From Arthrobacter pullicola (GTDB lineage: Bacteria > Actinomycetota > Actinomycetes > Actinomycetales > Micrococcaceae), in the NCBI RefSeq assembly GCF_014836875.1, contig NZ_JACSQC010000009.1:35529-99528 (forward strand): a stretch of 64,000 bases of DNA. Direction: 5' to 3'. Both the position numbers and the translations under genes were made by a program. The notes beneath the pieces are model-generated. The model had not been told where the DNA came from. It saw only the letters and a list, made by a program, of their open reading frames with translations, and made no database searches. This document shows positions 52,253 through 61,033 of this stretch, one piece after another (the stretch's first letter is position 1; every line of letters begins with the position of its first letter).

Positions 52253-52320
52253 GGCCCTGACAGGGCCTGCCGGCGGCGCGTGCGCCGCCGGCCTTACCAA
52301 CCGGCACAGAGCAGTGCCGG
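52253..52320 (+). promoter_or_regulatory. Three consecutive hairpins in the gap leader
   Basis: GGCCCT/AGGGCC (52253-52267, loop 3), GCCGGCGGCGC/GCGCCGCCGGC (52269-52292, 11-bp arms) and CCGGCAC/GTGCCGG (52301-52320, loop 6) follow one another in the 251-base gap, ending about 8 bases before the AAAGGA Shine-Dalgarno. They could terminate upstream transcription, stabilise the mRNA or regulate translation. Confidence 0.6.
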
Positions 52321-52344
52321 CTGAGATAAAGGATGTGAAGTTCT

Positions 52345-53811
52345 GTGAGCCAGAAGTCCGATACCTGCCTGGATGCGTGGATGGACAGGGAGGCAATGGC
52401 AGAGGCCATGATCCCACTCATTGGCCGGCTCTACCGGGAGAACAGTGTTGTCACCTCGGTTCATGGCCGTCCGCTGGTCAACCGCTCCGTTATCGACATC
52501 CTGAAGGCGCACCGCTTCGCCCGGCAGATCGATGATGCTGAGCTCCCCATTGCCGAAACACTGCCGATCCTGCAGGCCCTGACAGAGCTGGAACTGGGTG
52601 CAGCCTCCGTCGACCTGGCCAGGATGAACGCTAAATACCAGAGCGAAGGAAACGGCGGTTCCCTCCTGGACTTCCTGCGCGCCGAGCTGGCAGATGTTGC
52701 AGGCAAGCGAGGCGCCGACGAGCGGACCAGCACCGACGTCGTCCTCTATGGTTTTGGCCGGATTGGCCGCCTCCTGGCGCGTATCCTGATCGACCACGAA
52801 GGTGGGGGACAGGGGCTGCGGCTGCGCGCGATCGTGGTCCGCAAGGGTGCGGAGAACGACCTCGTCAAGCGTGCCAGCCTGCTGCGGCGTGACTCCGTGC
52901 ACGGTGCCTTCCCCGGCACAATCACGGTGGATGAGGAAAACAACACCATCCTCGCCAACGGCACCCTGATCCAGGTCATCTACTCGAACGACCCCGCCAC
53001 CGTGGACTACACCGCCTACGGGATCAACAACGCGATCGTCGTGGACAACACCGGCCGCTGGCGCGACGAAGAGGGACTCTCCCAGCACCTGGCCGCCAAG
53101 GGCGCCGCCCGGGTCCTGCTGACTGCGCCGGGCAAGGGCGACCTGAAGAACATCGTCCATGGCATCAACCACCGGGCCATCACCGACGAGGATACGATCC
53201 TCTCCGCGGCGTCCTGCACCACCAATGCCATTACCCCGGTGCTGAAGGTGCTCAACGATAAATACGGCATCGTGAACGGCCATGTGGAAACGGTGCACTC
53301 GTTCACCAATGACCAGAACCTCATCGATAACTTCCACAAGGGTGACCGGCGCGGACGTTCCGCTGCACTGAACATGGTCATCACCGAAACCGGCGCAGCC
53401 AAGGCGGTGGCCAAGGCACTGCCCGAACTGGCAGGCAAGCTCAGCGGCAACGCCATCCGGGTACCCACCCCGAACGTCTCCATGGCGATCCTGAACGTCA
53501 ACATGGACACCGAAACCACGAAGGATGAACTGAACACCTTCCTGCGGGAGACGTCGCTAAATTCGGAGCTGCACAAGCAGATCGACTACATCGATTCCCC
53601 CGAGGTCGTTTCCAGTGACTTCGTGGGTTCCAAGCGTGCCGGCATCGTCGACGGGCTTGCCACGATCTCCAACGGCAAGAACGCCATCCTCTATGTCTGG
53701 TACGACAACGAGTACGGTTACAGCTGCCAGGTCATCCGTGTACTGGAGGAAATGGCGCACGTGAACCCGCCTGCTTTCCCGCGCGCCGAAGAACTGGTCG
53801 CTACGGTCTAA
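52345..53811 (+). CDS. gapB: Glyceraldehyde-3-phosphate dehydrogenase, long GapB type
   Basis: 488 aa, about 150 longer than ordinary GAPDH. An N-terminal extension of about 125 residues (with MIPLIGRLYRENSVVTSVHGR and SVIDILKAHRFAR) precedes the NAD(P) fold VVLYGFGRIGRLLARI. Catalytic Cys near residue 291 in SAASCTTNAITP, His in ETVHSFTND, and a C-terminal WYDNEYGYSCQ. The size and extension match GapB of Corynebacterium glutamicum, which works in gluconeogenesis; that role is inferred. GTG start. A strong terminator follows. Confidence 0.92.
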   Translation: MSQKSDTCLDAWMDREAMAEAMIPLIGRLYRENSVVTSVHGRPLVNRSVIDILKAHRFARQIDDAELPIAETLPILQALTELELGAASVDLARMNAKYQSEGNGGSLLDFLRAELADVAGKRGADERTSTDVVLYGFGRIGRLLARILIDHEGGGQGLRLRAIVVRKGAENDLVKRASLLRRDSVHGAFPGTITVDEENNTILANGTLIQVIYSNDPATVDYTAYGINNAIVVDNTGRWRDEEGLSQHLAAKGAARVLLTAPGKGDLKNIVHGINHRAITDEDTILSAASCTTNAITPVLKVLNDKYGIVNGHVETVHSFTNDQNLIDNFHKGDRRGRSAALNMVITETGAAKAVAKALPELAGKLSGNAIRVPTPNVSMAILNVNMDTETTKDELNTFLRETSLNSELHKQIDYIDSPEVVSSDFVGSKRAGIVDGLATISNGKNAILYVWYDNEYGYSCQVIRVLEEMAHVNPPAFPRAEELVATV

Positions 53812-53828
53812 TCCGCGGAGTCCGCCTT

Positions 53829-53871
53829 AAACAGCAGTGCCCGCCCGGTAGAGGGGCGGGCACTGCTGTTT
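53829..53871. terminator. Bidirectional terminator after gapB
   Basis: Perfect 18-bp arms beginning AAACAGCAGTGCCCGCCC with a 7-base loop. The A/T ends allow termination of gapB and of the convergent def gene. Confidence 0.92.
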
Positions 53872-53929
53872 GTCATATGCCTCAGCGGGCAGGCGCTCCA
53901 ACGCCCCGGCCTCAGCGGCTAAGACCAGA

Positions 53930-54502
53930 TCAGTGGCCGAACGGGTCCGGGTCGACCCCGGGCATCCAGCTCAGGCCCGGAACGCCCCAGCCGTTTGCTT
54001 TGAGGACCTTGCGGGCCTTGCGCCCCCAACGCTCGTTGAGCCGGTCCACATAGAGTTTTCCGTCCAGATGGTCGTATTCGTGCTGCAGGACCCGGGCAAA
54101 CCAATCAGTGGCCTCAAACTCCAGGGCCGCGCCGTTCTCATCCACTCCGGAAATCCGGGCCCAATCGGCTCGCTGCAGGGGGAAATTCTCGCCGGGAACG
54201 GACAGGCATCCCTCGACGTCCTCATCCGGATCCGGGGCGGACCCCGGAACCTTGGACGTGACCAGCACCGGATTGATGATGACCCCGCGGTCAGGCGCGT
54301 CGTCGTCGTTCGGGTAATGGAAGGTAAAAAGGCGCAGGCCAACACCCACCTGCGGGGCCGCAAGTCCAACACCATTGGACGCATCCATGGTCTCGTACAT
54401 GTCTGCCACCAGGGTGCGCAGTTCGTCGTTGAACTCCTGGACTTCTGCGGCCCGGCGGTGCAGCACCGGCTCCCCGTGGATAACGATCGGACGGACAGTC
54501 AT
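53930..54502 (-). CDS. def: Peptide deformylase
   Basis: 190 aa. All three metalloenzyme motifs are intact: GVGLAAPQVG (about residues 44-53), EGCLSVPG with the Cys ligand (about 98-105) and QHEYDHLDG with the two His ligands (about 139-147). It removes the formyl group from nascent N-termini. The C-terminus extends about 30 residues past the core, ending in DPDPFGH. It starts 42 bases after the acyl-CoA dehydrogenase stop on the same strand. Confidence 0.96.
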   Translation of the reverse strand: MTVRPIVIHGEPVLHRRAAEVQEFNDELRTLVADMYETMDASNGVGLAAPQVGVGLRLFTFHYPNDDDAPDRGVIINPVLVTSKVPGSAPDPDEDVEGCLSVPGENFPLQRADWARISGVDENGAALEFEATDWFARVLQHEYDHLDGKLYVDRLNERWGRKARKVLKANGWGVPGLSWMPGVDPDPFGH

Positions 54503-54544
54503 GGGTTTCTGGGCTCTTTCTTTCTTCGAGGGGGTGAAGGCGTA

Positions 54545-55702
54545 TCAGGCGGTGACGCTGCGGCCAATAACTTCGCGCATGATCTCCGAGGTACCGCCGA
54601 AAATGGTCAGCAGGCGCGCCGCGAGGAAAGCCTGGGCCACCGGGTACTCCATGATGTAACCGTAGCCGCCGTGCAGCTGCAGGCAGCGGTCGGTGATGGA
54701 CTTGGCCCTTTCGCTGGCCCACAGTTTGGCCTTGGCAGCCGAGACAGCGTCCAGGGTGCCCTCGTTGAAGGCCCGGACAGCTGAGTCCACATAGGCTTCG
54801 GTGACCTCCACCTCGGTGAGGACATCGGCCAGGACAAACCGGCTGTTCTGGAAGTCAGCGATCCGCTCCCCGAAGGCGCTGCGTTCAGCGACATATTTCA
54901 GAGTTGCTTCATAGACTGTGCGGGCCACCGCCGAAGAGGCGACGGCGATCGCCAGGCGGCCCTGGGGCAGCTGGCCGGCCGCGTACTCCAGCCCCTTGCC
55001 TTCTTCCCCGACCAGGTTTCCGGCAGGGACGCGGACGCCGTCGAAGTAGAGTTCCGCAGTGTCCGAGGCTTTCACGCCCATCTTGTCCAACTGACGGCCG
55101 GTGGTGTAACCCTCCGTCTTCTCGACCATGAACATGCTGAAGGAATCGCGTCCGCCGCGGCCCGTGCTGCCGTCGGTGCGTGCAAGCACCAGGGCGGCAT
55201 CGCCGCTGATGCCGTTGCCGATAAAGGTCTTCTGGCCGCTCAGCAGCCAATCGCCGTCGTTCGTCCGGACCGCCTTGGTGCGGATGCCGCGCAGGTCGCT
55301 GCCCGCGCCCGGCTCCGTCCACGCCACGGAGGTGACTTTGTCTCCGCTGACCATCTGCGGGAGCCAGCGCTCCTTGAGGTCCTCGGAGCCGTAGGCCAGC
55401 AGATGCGGCAGCACGAGGTCGTCATGGAGGTGGAAGGCCAGTGCTACGGCCAGGTGGTTCGCCCGGGCGAACTCCTCGTCCAGGACCACCCGGTACCGGT
55501 AGTCGGGCATTCCCGCGCCGCCAAATTCTTCGGGCACCGCAAGCCCAAGCAGGCCCTGTTCGCCGGCTGCCTTCCACATCCTCCGGGGCATCATATGGTC
55601 GGCGTCCCAGACGGCGTAGTCCGGAGCGATCTCGCGGACGTTGAACTCGCGGGCCAGGTCACGGAACAGCTCGTGGTCCTCGTCGAAAAGCCTGCGTTCC
55701 AA
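54545..55702 (-). CDS. Acyl-CoA dehydrogenase
   Basis: 385 aa, three-domain ACAD fold. AWTEPGAGSDLRGIRTKA (about residues 130-147) contacts FAD, EKTEGYTTGRQLDKMGVKASDTAEL opens the beta domain, and HGGYGYIMEYPVAQAF with IFGGTSEIMREVIGRS closes the C-terminal helices. It oxidises an acyl-CoA to the enoyl-CoA; chain specificity is not determinable. No electron-transfer flavoprotein gene is near. Stands upstream of def on the minus strand. Confidence 0.93.
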   Translation of the reverse strand: MERRLFDEDHELFRDLAREFNVREIAPDYAVWDADHMMPRRMWKAAGEQGLLGLAVPEEFGGAGMPDYRYRVVLDEEFARANHLAVALAFHLHDDLVLPHLLAYGSEDLKERWLPQMVSGDKVTSVAWTEPGAGSDLRGIRTKAVRTNDGDWLLSGQKTFIGNGISGDAALVLARTDGSTGRGGRDSFSMFMVEKTEGYTTGRQLDKMGVKASDTAELYFDGVRVPAGNLVGEEGKGLEYAAGQLPQGRLAIAVASSAVARTVYEATLKYVAERSAFGERIADFQNSRFVLADVLTEVEVTEAYVDSAVRAFNEGTLDAVSAAKAKLWASERAKSITDRCLQLHGGYGYIMEYPVAQAFLAARLLTIFGGTSEIMREVIGRSVTA

Positions 55703-55791
55703 GACGGTGCCTCCTCAGATAATCCCGTCCGGGGCGGGAGCCATCCGGCGTCGGGGAACTGCCCGGTACGGGCAGCAGTAGATATACGTAG

Positions 55792-55826
55792 AAAGGCCGC
55801 CCCGGAAAATATCCGAGGCGGCCTTT
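55792..55826 (-). terminator. Terminator downstream of tRNA-His
   Basis: AAAGGCCGCC and GGCGGCCTTT arms (10 bp) with a 15-base loop. It lies 26 bases beyond the tRNA 3' end on the minus strand and could work in both directions. Confidence 0.8.
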
Positions 55827-55851
55827 CGAAGCTGGAAGCCAGCCTCATCTG

Positions 55852-55925
55852 GGTGAGTAACGGGGGTTGAACCCGCGACCTCCTGGACCACAACCAGGCG
55901 CTCTGCCAACTGAGCTATACCCACC
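55852..55925 (-). tRNA. tRNA-His (anticodon GTG)
   Basis: On the minus strand the cloverleaf has acceptor GTGGGTA/TACTCAC, D-stem GCTC/GAGC, anticodon stem CCTGG/CCAGG with loop TTGTGGT (anticodon GTG), and T-stem GCGGG/CCCGT-type pairing with loop TTCAACC. The extra G-1 at 55925 pairs with C73, the hallmark of tRNA-His. CCA is not encoded. Confidence 0.95.
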
Positions 55926-56065
55926 ATGTGCACTCAGATATCATTCCCAAACTCCAGGCGAGTGGACTTTGCGAACTCATTTATCTGAGGCAGCGGATAT
56001 AAGCTTACACGGTTTTTTGGGTGCTCTTGACACAAGTGCCGCCCTGGGCGGGAAATGTGACGCAG

Positions 56066-56683
56066 CTAACCAATTTCGGCACTCCGGGACACTTCTGCGG
56101 CAATCTTCTTCGCGGTTGCCGAGTCCGGTCCGGGGGAGGGGACGAAGACGGCTGCGCGGTAGTAACGCAGTTCGTTGATGGAATCCTTGATGTCGCCCAA
56201 TGCGCGGTGTCCGCCGTTTTTCGGCGGGGCCTGGAAGTAGGCGCGCGGGTACCAGCGCCGGGCCAGTTCCTTGATGGTGGAGACGTCGATGATCCGGTAA
56301 TGCAGGTAGTCGATGACTTCGGGCATGTCCCGGGCAAGGAACATCCGGTCCGTCCCCACGGAATTACCCGCCAGCTGCGCCTTCTTCGGCTCCGGCACCC
56401 ACTTGGTGATGTACTCGATGACCTCGGCCTCAGCTTCCGCGAGTGTCATCCCGGAAGGGAGCTCGTCGAGGAGCTTGGACGTGGTGTGCATCTGGCGGAC
56501 GAAGTCGCCCATCTGCTCCAGTGCTGCCGCTTCAGGCTTGATGACGACGTCTACGCCGTCACCAAGGACATTCAGCTCGGAATCGGTCACCAGGACTGCG
56601 ACCTCAATAAGGGCATCGGCGCTGATATCCAGCCCGGTCATCTCGCAGTCGATCCAGACAATGCGTTCGTTAGTTATTGGCAC
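56066..56683 (-). CDS. orn: Oligoribonuclease
   Basis: 205 aa from the GTG at 56683; the longer upstream frame is not coding. DEDDh exonuclease: WIDCEMTGLD (Asp-Glu, about residues 11-20), GNSVGTDRMFLARDMP with the second Asp, and the final NGGHRALGDI with His and Asp. It degrades 2-5 nt RNAs to mononucleotides. TACATT (56695-56690 on this strand) ends 6 bases before the start, so it is predicted to be leaderless. The C-terminal tail is Ser/Ala-rich. Confidence 0.95.
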   Translation of the reverse strand: MPITNERIVWIDCEMTGLDISADALIEVAVLVTDSELNVLGDGVDVVIKPEAAALEQMGDFVRQMHTTSKLLDELPSGMTLAEAEAEVIEYITKWVPEPKKAQLAGNSVGTDRMFLARDMPEVIDYLHYRIIDVSTIKELARRWYPRAYFQAPPKNGGHRALGDIKDSINELRYYRAAVFVPSPGPDSATAKKIAAEVSRSAEIG

Positions 56684-56748
56684 GAGACAAATGTACCCCT
56701 GCCCTGCCCGCAGCCGGGTAGGCCACTCCAGCGGGCCCGCCCACGGGA

Positions 56749-57396
56749 CTAGTGGCTGGAATGGCTCCGCTGCCGGCGGTCCTGCCCCTGCGGATCTGCT
56801 GTCTGGACAGTGGAACGGCGGGCAGGCACATAGGGCTGCAGCGGAAGCGAACCAGTCTCCGGCGGACCGAATGTGCGCGTCCAGCGGCTGGTGCCCCCGG
56901 CAGCCGCGGCAGCCGGGCGGGGGCGGGGGAGGCCCAGGAACTCCTGCACCGCTTCGGGAGCAAGGGGAATGGCCGGTACGGCGGCTGCCGTGCTGCGATC
57001 CGCACCCGACACGGGGGAGCGGCGGGACGATGGTTCTGCGGAGTTTGGTTCGGGTGCGGAAGGAGCGGCACCGGGGTCCGGGGTGCCGGGCACCAAAGAG
57101 GCGGCCGCGCGGTTGGAACGGTTGCCGGCGGTTTCGGAGCCGACCGCCGCCGTCGTGCTGCCGCCCGCGGACAGATACCAGGCAGTGAGGAAGGCAGCCA
57201 GGAGCAGTGCCGTCAACCCGGCAGCCAGGGCAAGCGGAACCTCGGCCCACAGCAGGCAGACAGCGCTGGTCCCGGTGAGGAAAAGACCCCAGCCCAGCAG
57301 TTCCGGATTGCGGCGGGGTTTGGGACGGCCGCTGCGCGGTTTCGGGACGCGCCGGTCCCGACGTTTCCCTACAGGTTCTGCCCGGTGGCGCCCCAC
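56749..57396 (-). CDS. Hypothetical membrane protein with a disordered tail
   Basis: 215 aa. Very basic head (KRRDRRVPKPRSGRPKPRR), two hydrophobic segments (about residues 34-52 and 55-75), then about 140 residues rich in Ala/Pro/Ser/Arg. No family is recognised. The codon pattern and the charged-head/TM layout favour a real gene, but the frame is in a very GC-rich stretch and long frames occur on both strands, so it remains uncertain. Lies between orn and the mannosyltransferase gene. Confidence 0.5.
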   Translation of the reverse strand: MGRHRAEPVGKRRDRRVPKPRSGRPKPRRNPELLGWGLFLTGTSAVCLLWAEVPLALAAGLTALLLAAFLTAWYLSAGGSTTAAVGSETAGNRSNRAAASLVPGTPDPGAAPSAPEPNSAEPSSRRSPVSGADRSTAAAVPAIPLAPEAVQEFLGLPRPRPAAAAAGGTSRWTRTFGPPETGSLPLQPYVPARRSTVQTADPQGQDRRQRSHSSH

Positions 57397-57647
57397 AGCC
57401 GTTACCGCCTTGTCTCGTCCGACTCAACTTCCCCAGTGTATGTGAGCCGCGCCCCACTTCCGGCAAGCGCGCCGCAGCGTCCGGAGGGCTGCCGGGACTC
57501 GATGCTAATATTTGGCCTACTGACGAAGCCGCCGTGCCCCGCTGGCGGTCCATTCCACCAAAGCGGATCTCCGGCGGCGAGTGCTCTGAACTGACGCCCC
57601 TGTTCGTTGGGAAAGCTGCACCAACCCAGAGATTGGAATGACCCACG

Positions 57648-59186
57648 ATGACCGCCCAGGTCCCTGCGACCGAGCCTTCGTCTCCCAAACCGGAGAACGC
57701 GAAAGCTGACCATCCCAACGTCGCGATCCTCCAAGGCTTCATCGGCTCGATGCTGATGCTCGCCGGTTCTCTCGGTGTCGGGTGGCTATCCCTCTCCTCC
57801 TACGAACTGCGCCGCGTCAGCTTCATCATGTGGCTGCGGTTCGAACCGGTTGGCGCCGTCCTGTCGGTGTTCCTGCTTGCCGTCGGCGGTATGCTCCTGG
57901 TCCGGTCCTGGCTGCGGTTCGGTCAGCGGATCGGCGATTGGGGCCCCGAATCCAGGCCCTACGTGTTGAAGGCGATTGTGGCATGGGGCGCTCCCATGGC
58001 CCTGGCGCTGCCGCTTTTCAGCCGCGACGTCTTCGCCTACATAGCCCAGGGCCTGGTGATGGTCAGCGGGCTTAACCCGTACAAAGACGGCTATTCACAG
58101 ATTTCGAACTACCTGCAGCTCGGCGCAGACGATCTGTGGGCGCAGAGCCCCACTCCGTACGGGCCGATCTTCCTCTGGCTCGAGGAAATCGTGGTCCGGA
58201 TTACCGGCGGGCAAACCGAGTTCTCCATCCTGCTGTTCCGGCTGATCGCGCTGATCGGCGTGGCGATGTGCGTTTACTACGTGCCCAAGCTCGCCGAACT
58301 CCACGGCATCAACCCCAACCGTGCGCTCTGGCTGACGGCAGCCAACCCGCTGTTCCTGACCAACTTCATCGCCAGTATCCACAACGATGCGCTGATGATC
58401 GGCCTGGCCCTGGCCGGGCTCTACTACGCAGCGACCAAACGGGCTATCCGCGGCATTCTGCTGGTGACCCTCTCCATCGGGATCAAGCCGATCACCCTTA
58501 TTTTCCTGCCGTTTGTCGGCCTGATGTGGGCTGGCAAGGGCGCCTCCTGGCCCAGGAAATTCCTGTACTGGTTCCTCACGGCAGGGCTGTCGCTGGGACT
58601 GCTGGCAATCCTGGGTGTGGTCAACGGACTCGGGTTCGGCTGGGTTGGTGCCCTGAGCACGCCCGGAAGCGTGTGGATCTGGTATGCGCCGGTAGGATTC
58701 CTGGGGCTGGTGGTGGCCACGCTGGGCAACGCCCTCGGACTGCCCGGCTGGTCCTTCGCCGACGTCGTGCATCTGCTCGGGCGCCTGGCATCCTTCGCGG
58801 TCGTTTTCTGGCTGATGTTCGTGGGCGACTACAGCCGCCTGGTGCGCCGTCTGGCGCTGGCGTTTGCCGCGATTGTGATGCTCGCGCCGATGATCCAGTC
58901 CTGGTACGTGGTCTGGCTGATCCCGCTGTTCGCCGTCACGGGGATCCGCAGCGACTGGCAGGTCAAGACGCTGTACCTGTTCGTCTCGTTCTTTATGGTC
59001 TACGCGATCAGCGACCAGCTCGACATCTGGCCGTACTTCGAATTCAGCCTCAGCGCCGCCCGCCAGATTGCAGCGGTCACGGCCGTGGCCTTCGCCCTCT
59101 ACCTGATCTTCCTGGACCCGAAGACGAAGGTGCTGTTCCGCAAGAAGCTTACGGAGCCTGCTCCGGGAGAACTGCGGATTCACTGA
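57648..59186 (+). CDS. mptB: Polyprenol-phosphate-mannose alpha-1,6-mannosyltransferase (MptB-like)
   Basis: 512 aa GT-C enzyme with about 12-13 membrane segments. The acidic loop SRDVFAYIAQG (about residues 124-134) in the first extracytoplasmic loop is the catalytic GT-C element, and NPYKDGYSQ and QSPTPYGPIFLWLEE match MptA/MptB proteins. It extends the mannan backbone of lipomannan from polyprenol-P-mannose outside the membrane. The ATG has GGAATGA upstream. Convergent 38-base overlap with the second glycosyltransferase. Confidence 0.88.
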   Translation: MTAQVPATEPSSPKPENAKADHPNVAILQGFIGSMLMLAGSLGVGWLSLSSYELRRVSFIMWLRFEPVGAVLSVFLLAVGGMLLVRSWLRFGQRIGDWGPESRPYVLKAIVAWGAPMALALPLFSRDVFAYIAQGLVMVSGLNPYKDGYSQISNYLQLGADDLWAQSPTPYGPIFLWLEEIVVRITGGQTEFSILLFRLIALIGVAMCVYYVPKLAELHGINPNRALWLTAANPLFLTNFIASIHNDALMIGLALAGLYYAATKRAIRGILLVTLSIGIKPITLIFLPFVGLMWAGKGASWPRKFLYWFLTAGLSLGLLAILGVVNGLGFGWVGALSTPGSVWIWYAPVGFLGLVVATLGNALGLPGWSFADVVHLLGRLASFAVVFWLMFVGDYSRLVRRLALAFAAIVMLAPMIQSWYVVWLIPLFAVTGIRSDWQVKTLYLFVSFFMVYAISDQLDIWPYFEFSLSAARQIAAVTAVAFALYLIFLDPKTKVLFRKKLTEPAPGELRIH

Positions 59187-60411
59187 CGGTCCGCCCGGTC
59201 CGCGCCAGCTGGACAATGTGCATAACGGCCCAGACGAACAGGGCCATCACCAGCAGGTTGCGGACCGTGAGCATCGCGGCGACGCCGGCGTTCAGATCGT
59301 CATACAGTGCCGCGTAGAACATGGGGTAGACCAGCGTCGTCAGCGCGGCCACCGGGATCATCATCAAAGCCGGGATACGCCAGGCGCGGCCTTCCCAGGC
59401 AACGCCGACGGCGACGACCGCTCCAAGCCAGAGCATGAACTGCGGCGAGCCAACCTTGTTGAAGACAATGAAGGCTCCTACCAGCGCCAGGGAGCCGGCG
59501 GCGAGCAGCGAACCGGCGTCGGCTCCGCGGCGGAGCGCCCAGAGCAGCAGAACCACGACGGCGATGGCCGCCAACGCGAGCAGGGGAGTCATCAGCGTGG
59601 CGACGGGTTCGCCCCACGCGCCGCGGACCTCGCGCGTATTGATGACGGTGTCTTCGAAAATGTAGGCGCCGGAGCGGCCCAGAATGGCCTGCCAAAGTCC
59701 GGGGGTCGTGAACGGTGCTTCGAGCTGCATGCCGCGGTCTCCCTGGGCACCGACAAAACTGAGCAGATAACGCAGCCCGCCCGAAGCGGCGACCACCACC
59801 GCCACAGCGGCGGACACTGCGGCGCCGGTTACCAGGACGGTGAGACGCCGGCGGGAGACAGCCAGGGCGGCGAGGATAACCGCAGCCGGCCAAACCTTGA
59901 CCCAGGTGGCGGCGGCGAGCAACGCCGAGGCCAGCACCGGACGCCTGGCCAGCAGCAGCATTCCAATAATCACCAGGGGAACAGTCAGCCCGTCAACCCG
60001 GCCGACCGCGACCGGGCCGAGCAGGGCGGTGATGCCCATCCACCAGTAAGCAGCCGTGAACCGCTGGCGGGTGGGCTTTCCGGTCAGCACCACCAGGGCC
60101 GCCGCATTGAGGCCGGCGAAAATCAGGAACCAGGCAAACTGGTAGGCGCCGTAGCCGAACACCGCCGCCAGCAGCATCGGCACCAGTGCGCCGATGGGAT
60201 AGACCCAGGCTGTACTGATGCCCTGCCACTGCCCGCTGTTGATGCCTTCGAACGCCCACTGGCGGTAGAACTGGATGTCGCTGAGGACTTCACCGGTGAA
60301 AATCAGGGGACTGAGCAGCCCGAAAAACAGCAGGTGAAGGACGCCGAAACTGATCCACAGGACGGAGGTACGCATGTACCGGGGTTCAACGGATTCCGGT
60401 GTGGACGACAT
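59149..60411 (-). CDS. GT-C family glycosyltransferase (DUF2029/GT87-like)
   Basis: 420 aa from the ATG at 60411 with GGAGAG upstream; the longer frame runs through the DUF3224 promoter. About 11-12 transmembrane segments. FTGEVLSDIQFYRQWAFEG (about residues 38-56) gives the acidic first-loop motif, and VGRVDGLTVPLVIIG and ATWVKVWPAAVILA match polyprenol-P-mannose-dependent mannosyltransferases. It probably works with the neighbouring MptB-like enzyme on lipomannan (inference). Confidence 0.83.
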   Translation of the reverse strand: MSSTPESVEPRYMRTSVLWISFGVLHLLFFGLLSPLIFTGEVLSDIQFYRQWAFEGINSGQWQGISTAWVYPIGALVPMLLAAVFGYGAYQFAWFLIFAGLNAAALVVLTGKPTRQRFTAAYWWMGITALLGPVAVGRVDGLTVPLVIIGMLLLARRPVLASALLAAATWVKVWPAAVILAALAVSRRRLTVLVTGAAVSAAVAVVVAASGGLRYLLSFVGAQGDRGMQLEAPFTTPGLWQAILGRSGAYIFEDTVINTREVRGAWGEPVATLMTPLLALAAIAVVVLLLWALRRGADAGSLLAAGSLALVGAFIVFNKVGSPQFMLWLGAVVAVGVAWEGRAWRIPALMMIPVAALTTLVYPMFYAALYDDLNAGVAAMLTVRNLLVMALFVWAVMHIVQLARTGRTVSESAVLPEQAP

Positions 60412-60532
60412 GCGTGGTGGCTCTCCTTCAGCGTAACGTTTAGGGCCCGCGAACCGCGGCGCCCCAGCGACAAGGGTACCGTCGGCGCGACATGGGCATG
60501 CAATTGGTGCCCGGACACGGGATACTGAAGAT

Positions 60533-61021
60533 ATGTCCGACGGAACAGAACACTCGATCACTGCCGACTTCGACGTTTCATCATGGGAGCCCACGCCCTA
60601 TGTCGTGGAGGGAACCAACAGCGAACTCTCGACCGTGCGGGCGGTGAAAATCTTTGAGGGAGCCATCTCGGGAACCAGTGTGGCCGACCTGCTCCTCGCC
60701 GGCAATGCCGCCGGGGCCGGCTACGTCGGCAGCGAAGTGTTCGCCGGCAGTGTGGAGGGCCGCGAGGGCACTATGGTCATCCAGCACTGGGGGCTGGCGG
60801 AAGGCGAGGCGACGGCTTCCTCGGGGCATATCATCCCAGGGTCCGGCACCGGCGGACTGGCGGGAATCTCCGGAAAAGCTATTTTCACCCAGGCCGAAGA
60901 CGGTCAGCACCGCCTCGAACTCCGCGTCACCTTGCCGGGGAGCCCGGTCTCCGGCCACGGGGAGCACGGCGCCGGCTCAGATGGTGCCGTTGCCAATGAT
61001 TCTGCGGCAGAAGCCCGTTAA
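60533..61021 (+). CDS. DUF3224 family protein
   Basis: 162 aa. A lipocalin-like small beta-rich domain: DFDVSSWEPTPYVVEG, ISGTSVADLLLAG, GYVGSEVFAGSVEGREGTMVIQHWG, and HIIPGSGTGGLAGISGKAIF. The family is of unknown function. The last 30 residues are Gly/Ser/His-rich and probably disordered. GATACT (60521-60526) lies 6 bases before the ATG, consistent with a leaderless mRNA. It faces the M50 gene convergently, 12 bases apart. Confidence 0.88.
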   Translation: MSDGTEHSITADFDVSSWEPTPYVVEGTNSELSTVRAVKIFEGAISGTSVADLLLAGNAAGAGYVGSEVFAGSVEGREGTMVIQHWGLAEGEATASSGHIIPGSGTGGLAGISGKAIFTQAEDGQHRLELRVTLPGSPVSGHGEHGAGSDGAVANDSAAEAR

Positions 61022-61033
61022 AGAGGGAAGCGG

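Noticed and set aside
56066..57742. A 558-codon frame extending orn upstream
   Set aside because: The oligoribonuclease fold starts at the GTG at 56683; upstream residues have no recognisable fold and run antisense or out of frame to other genes.
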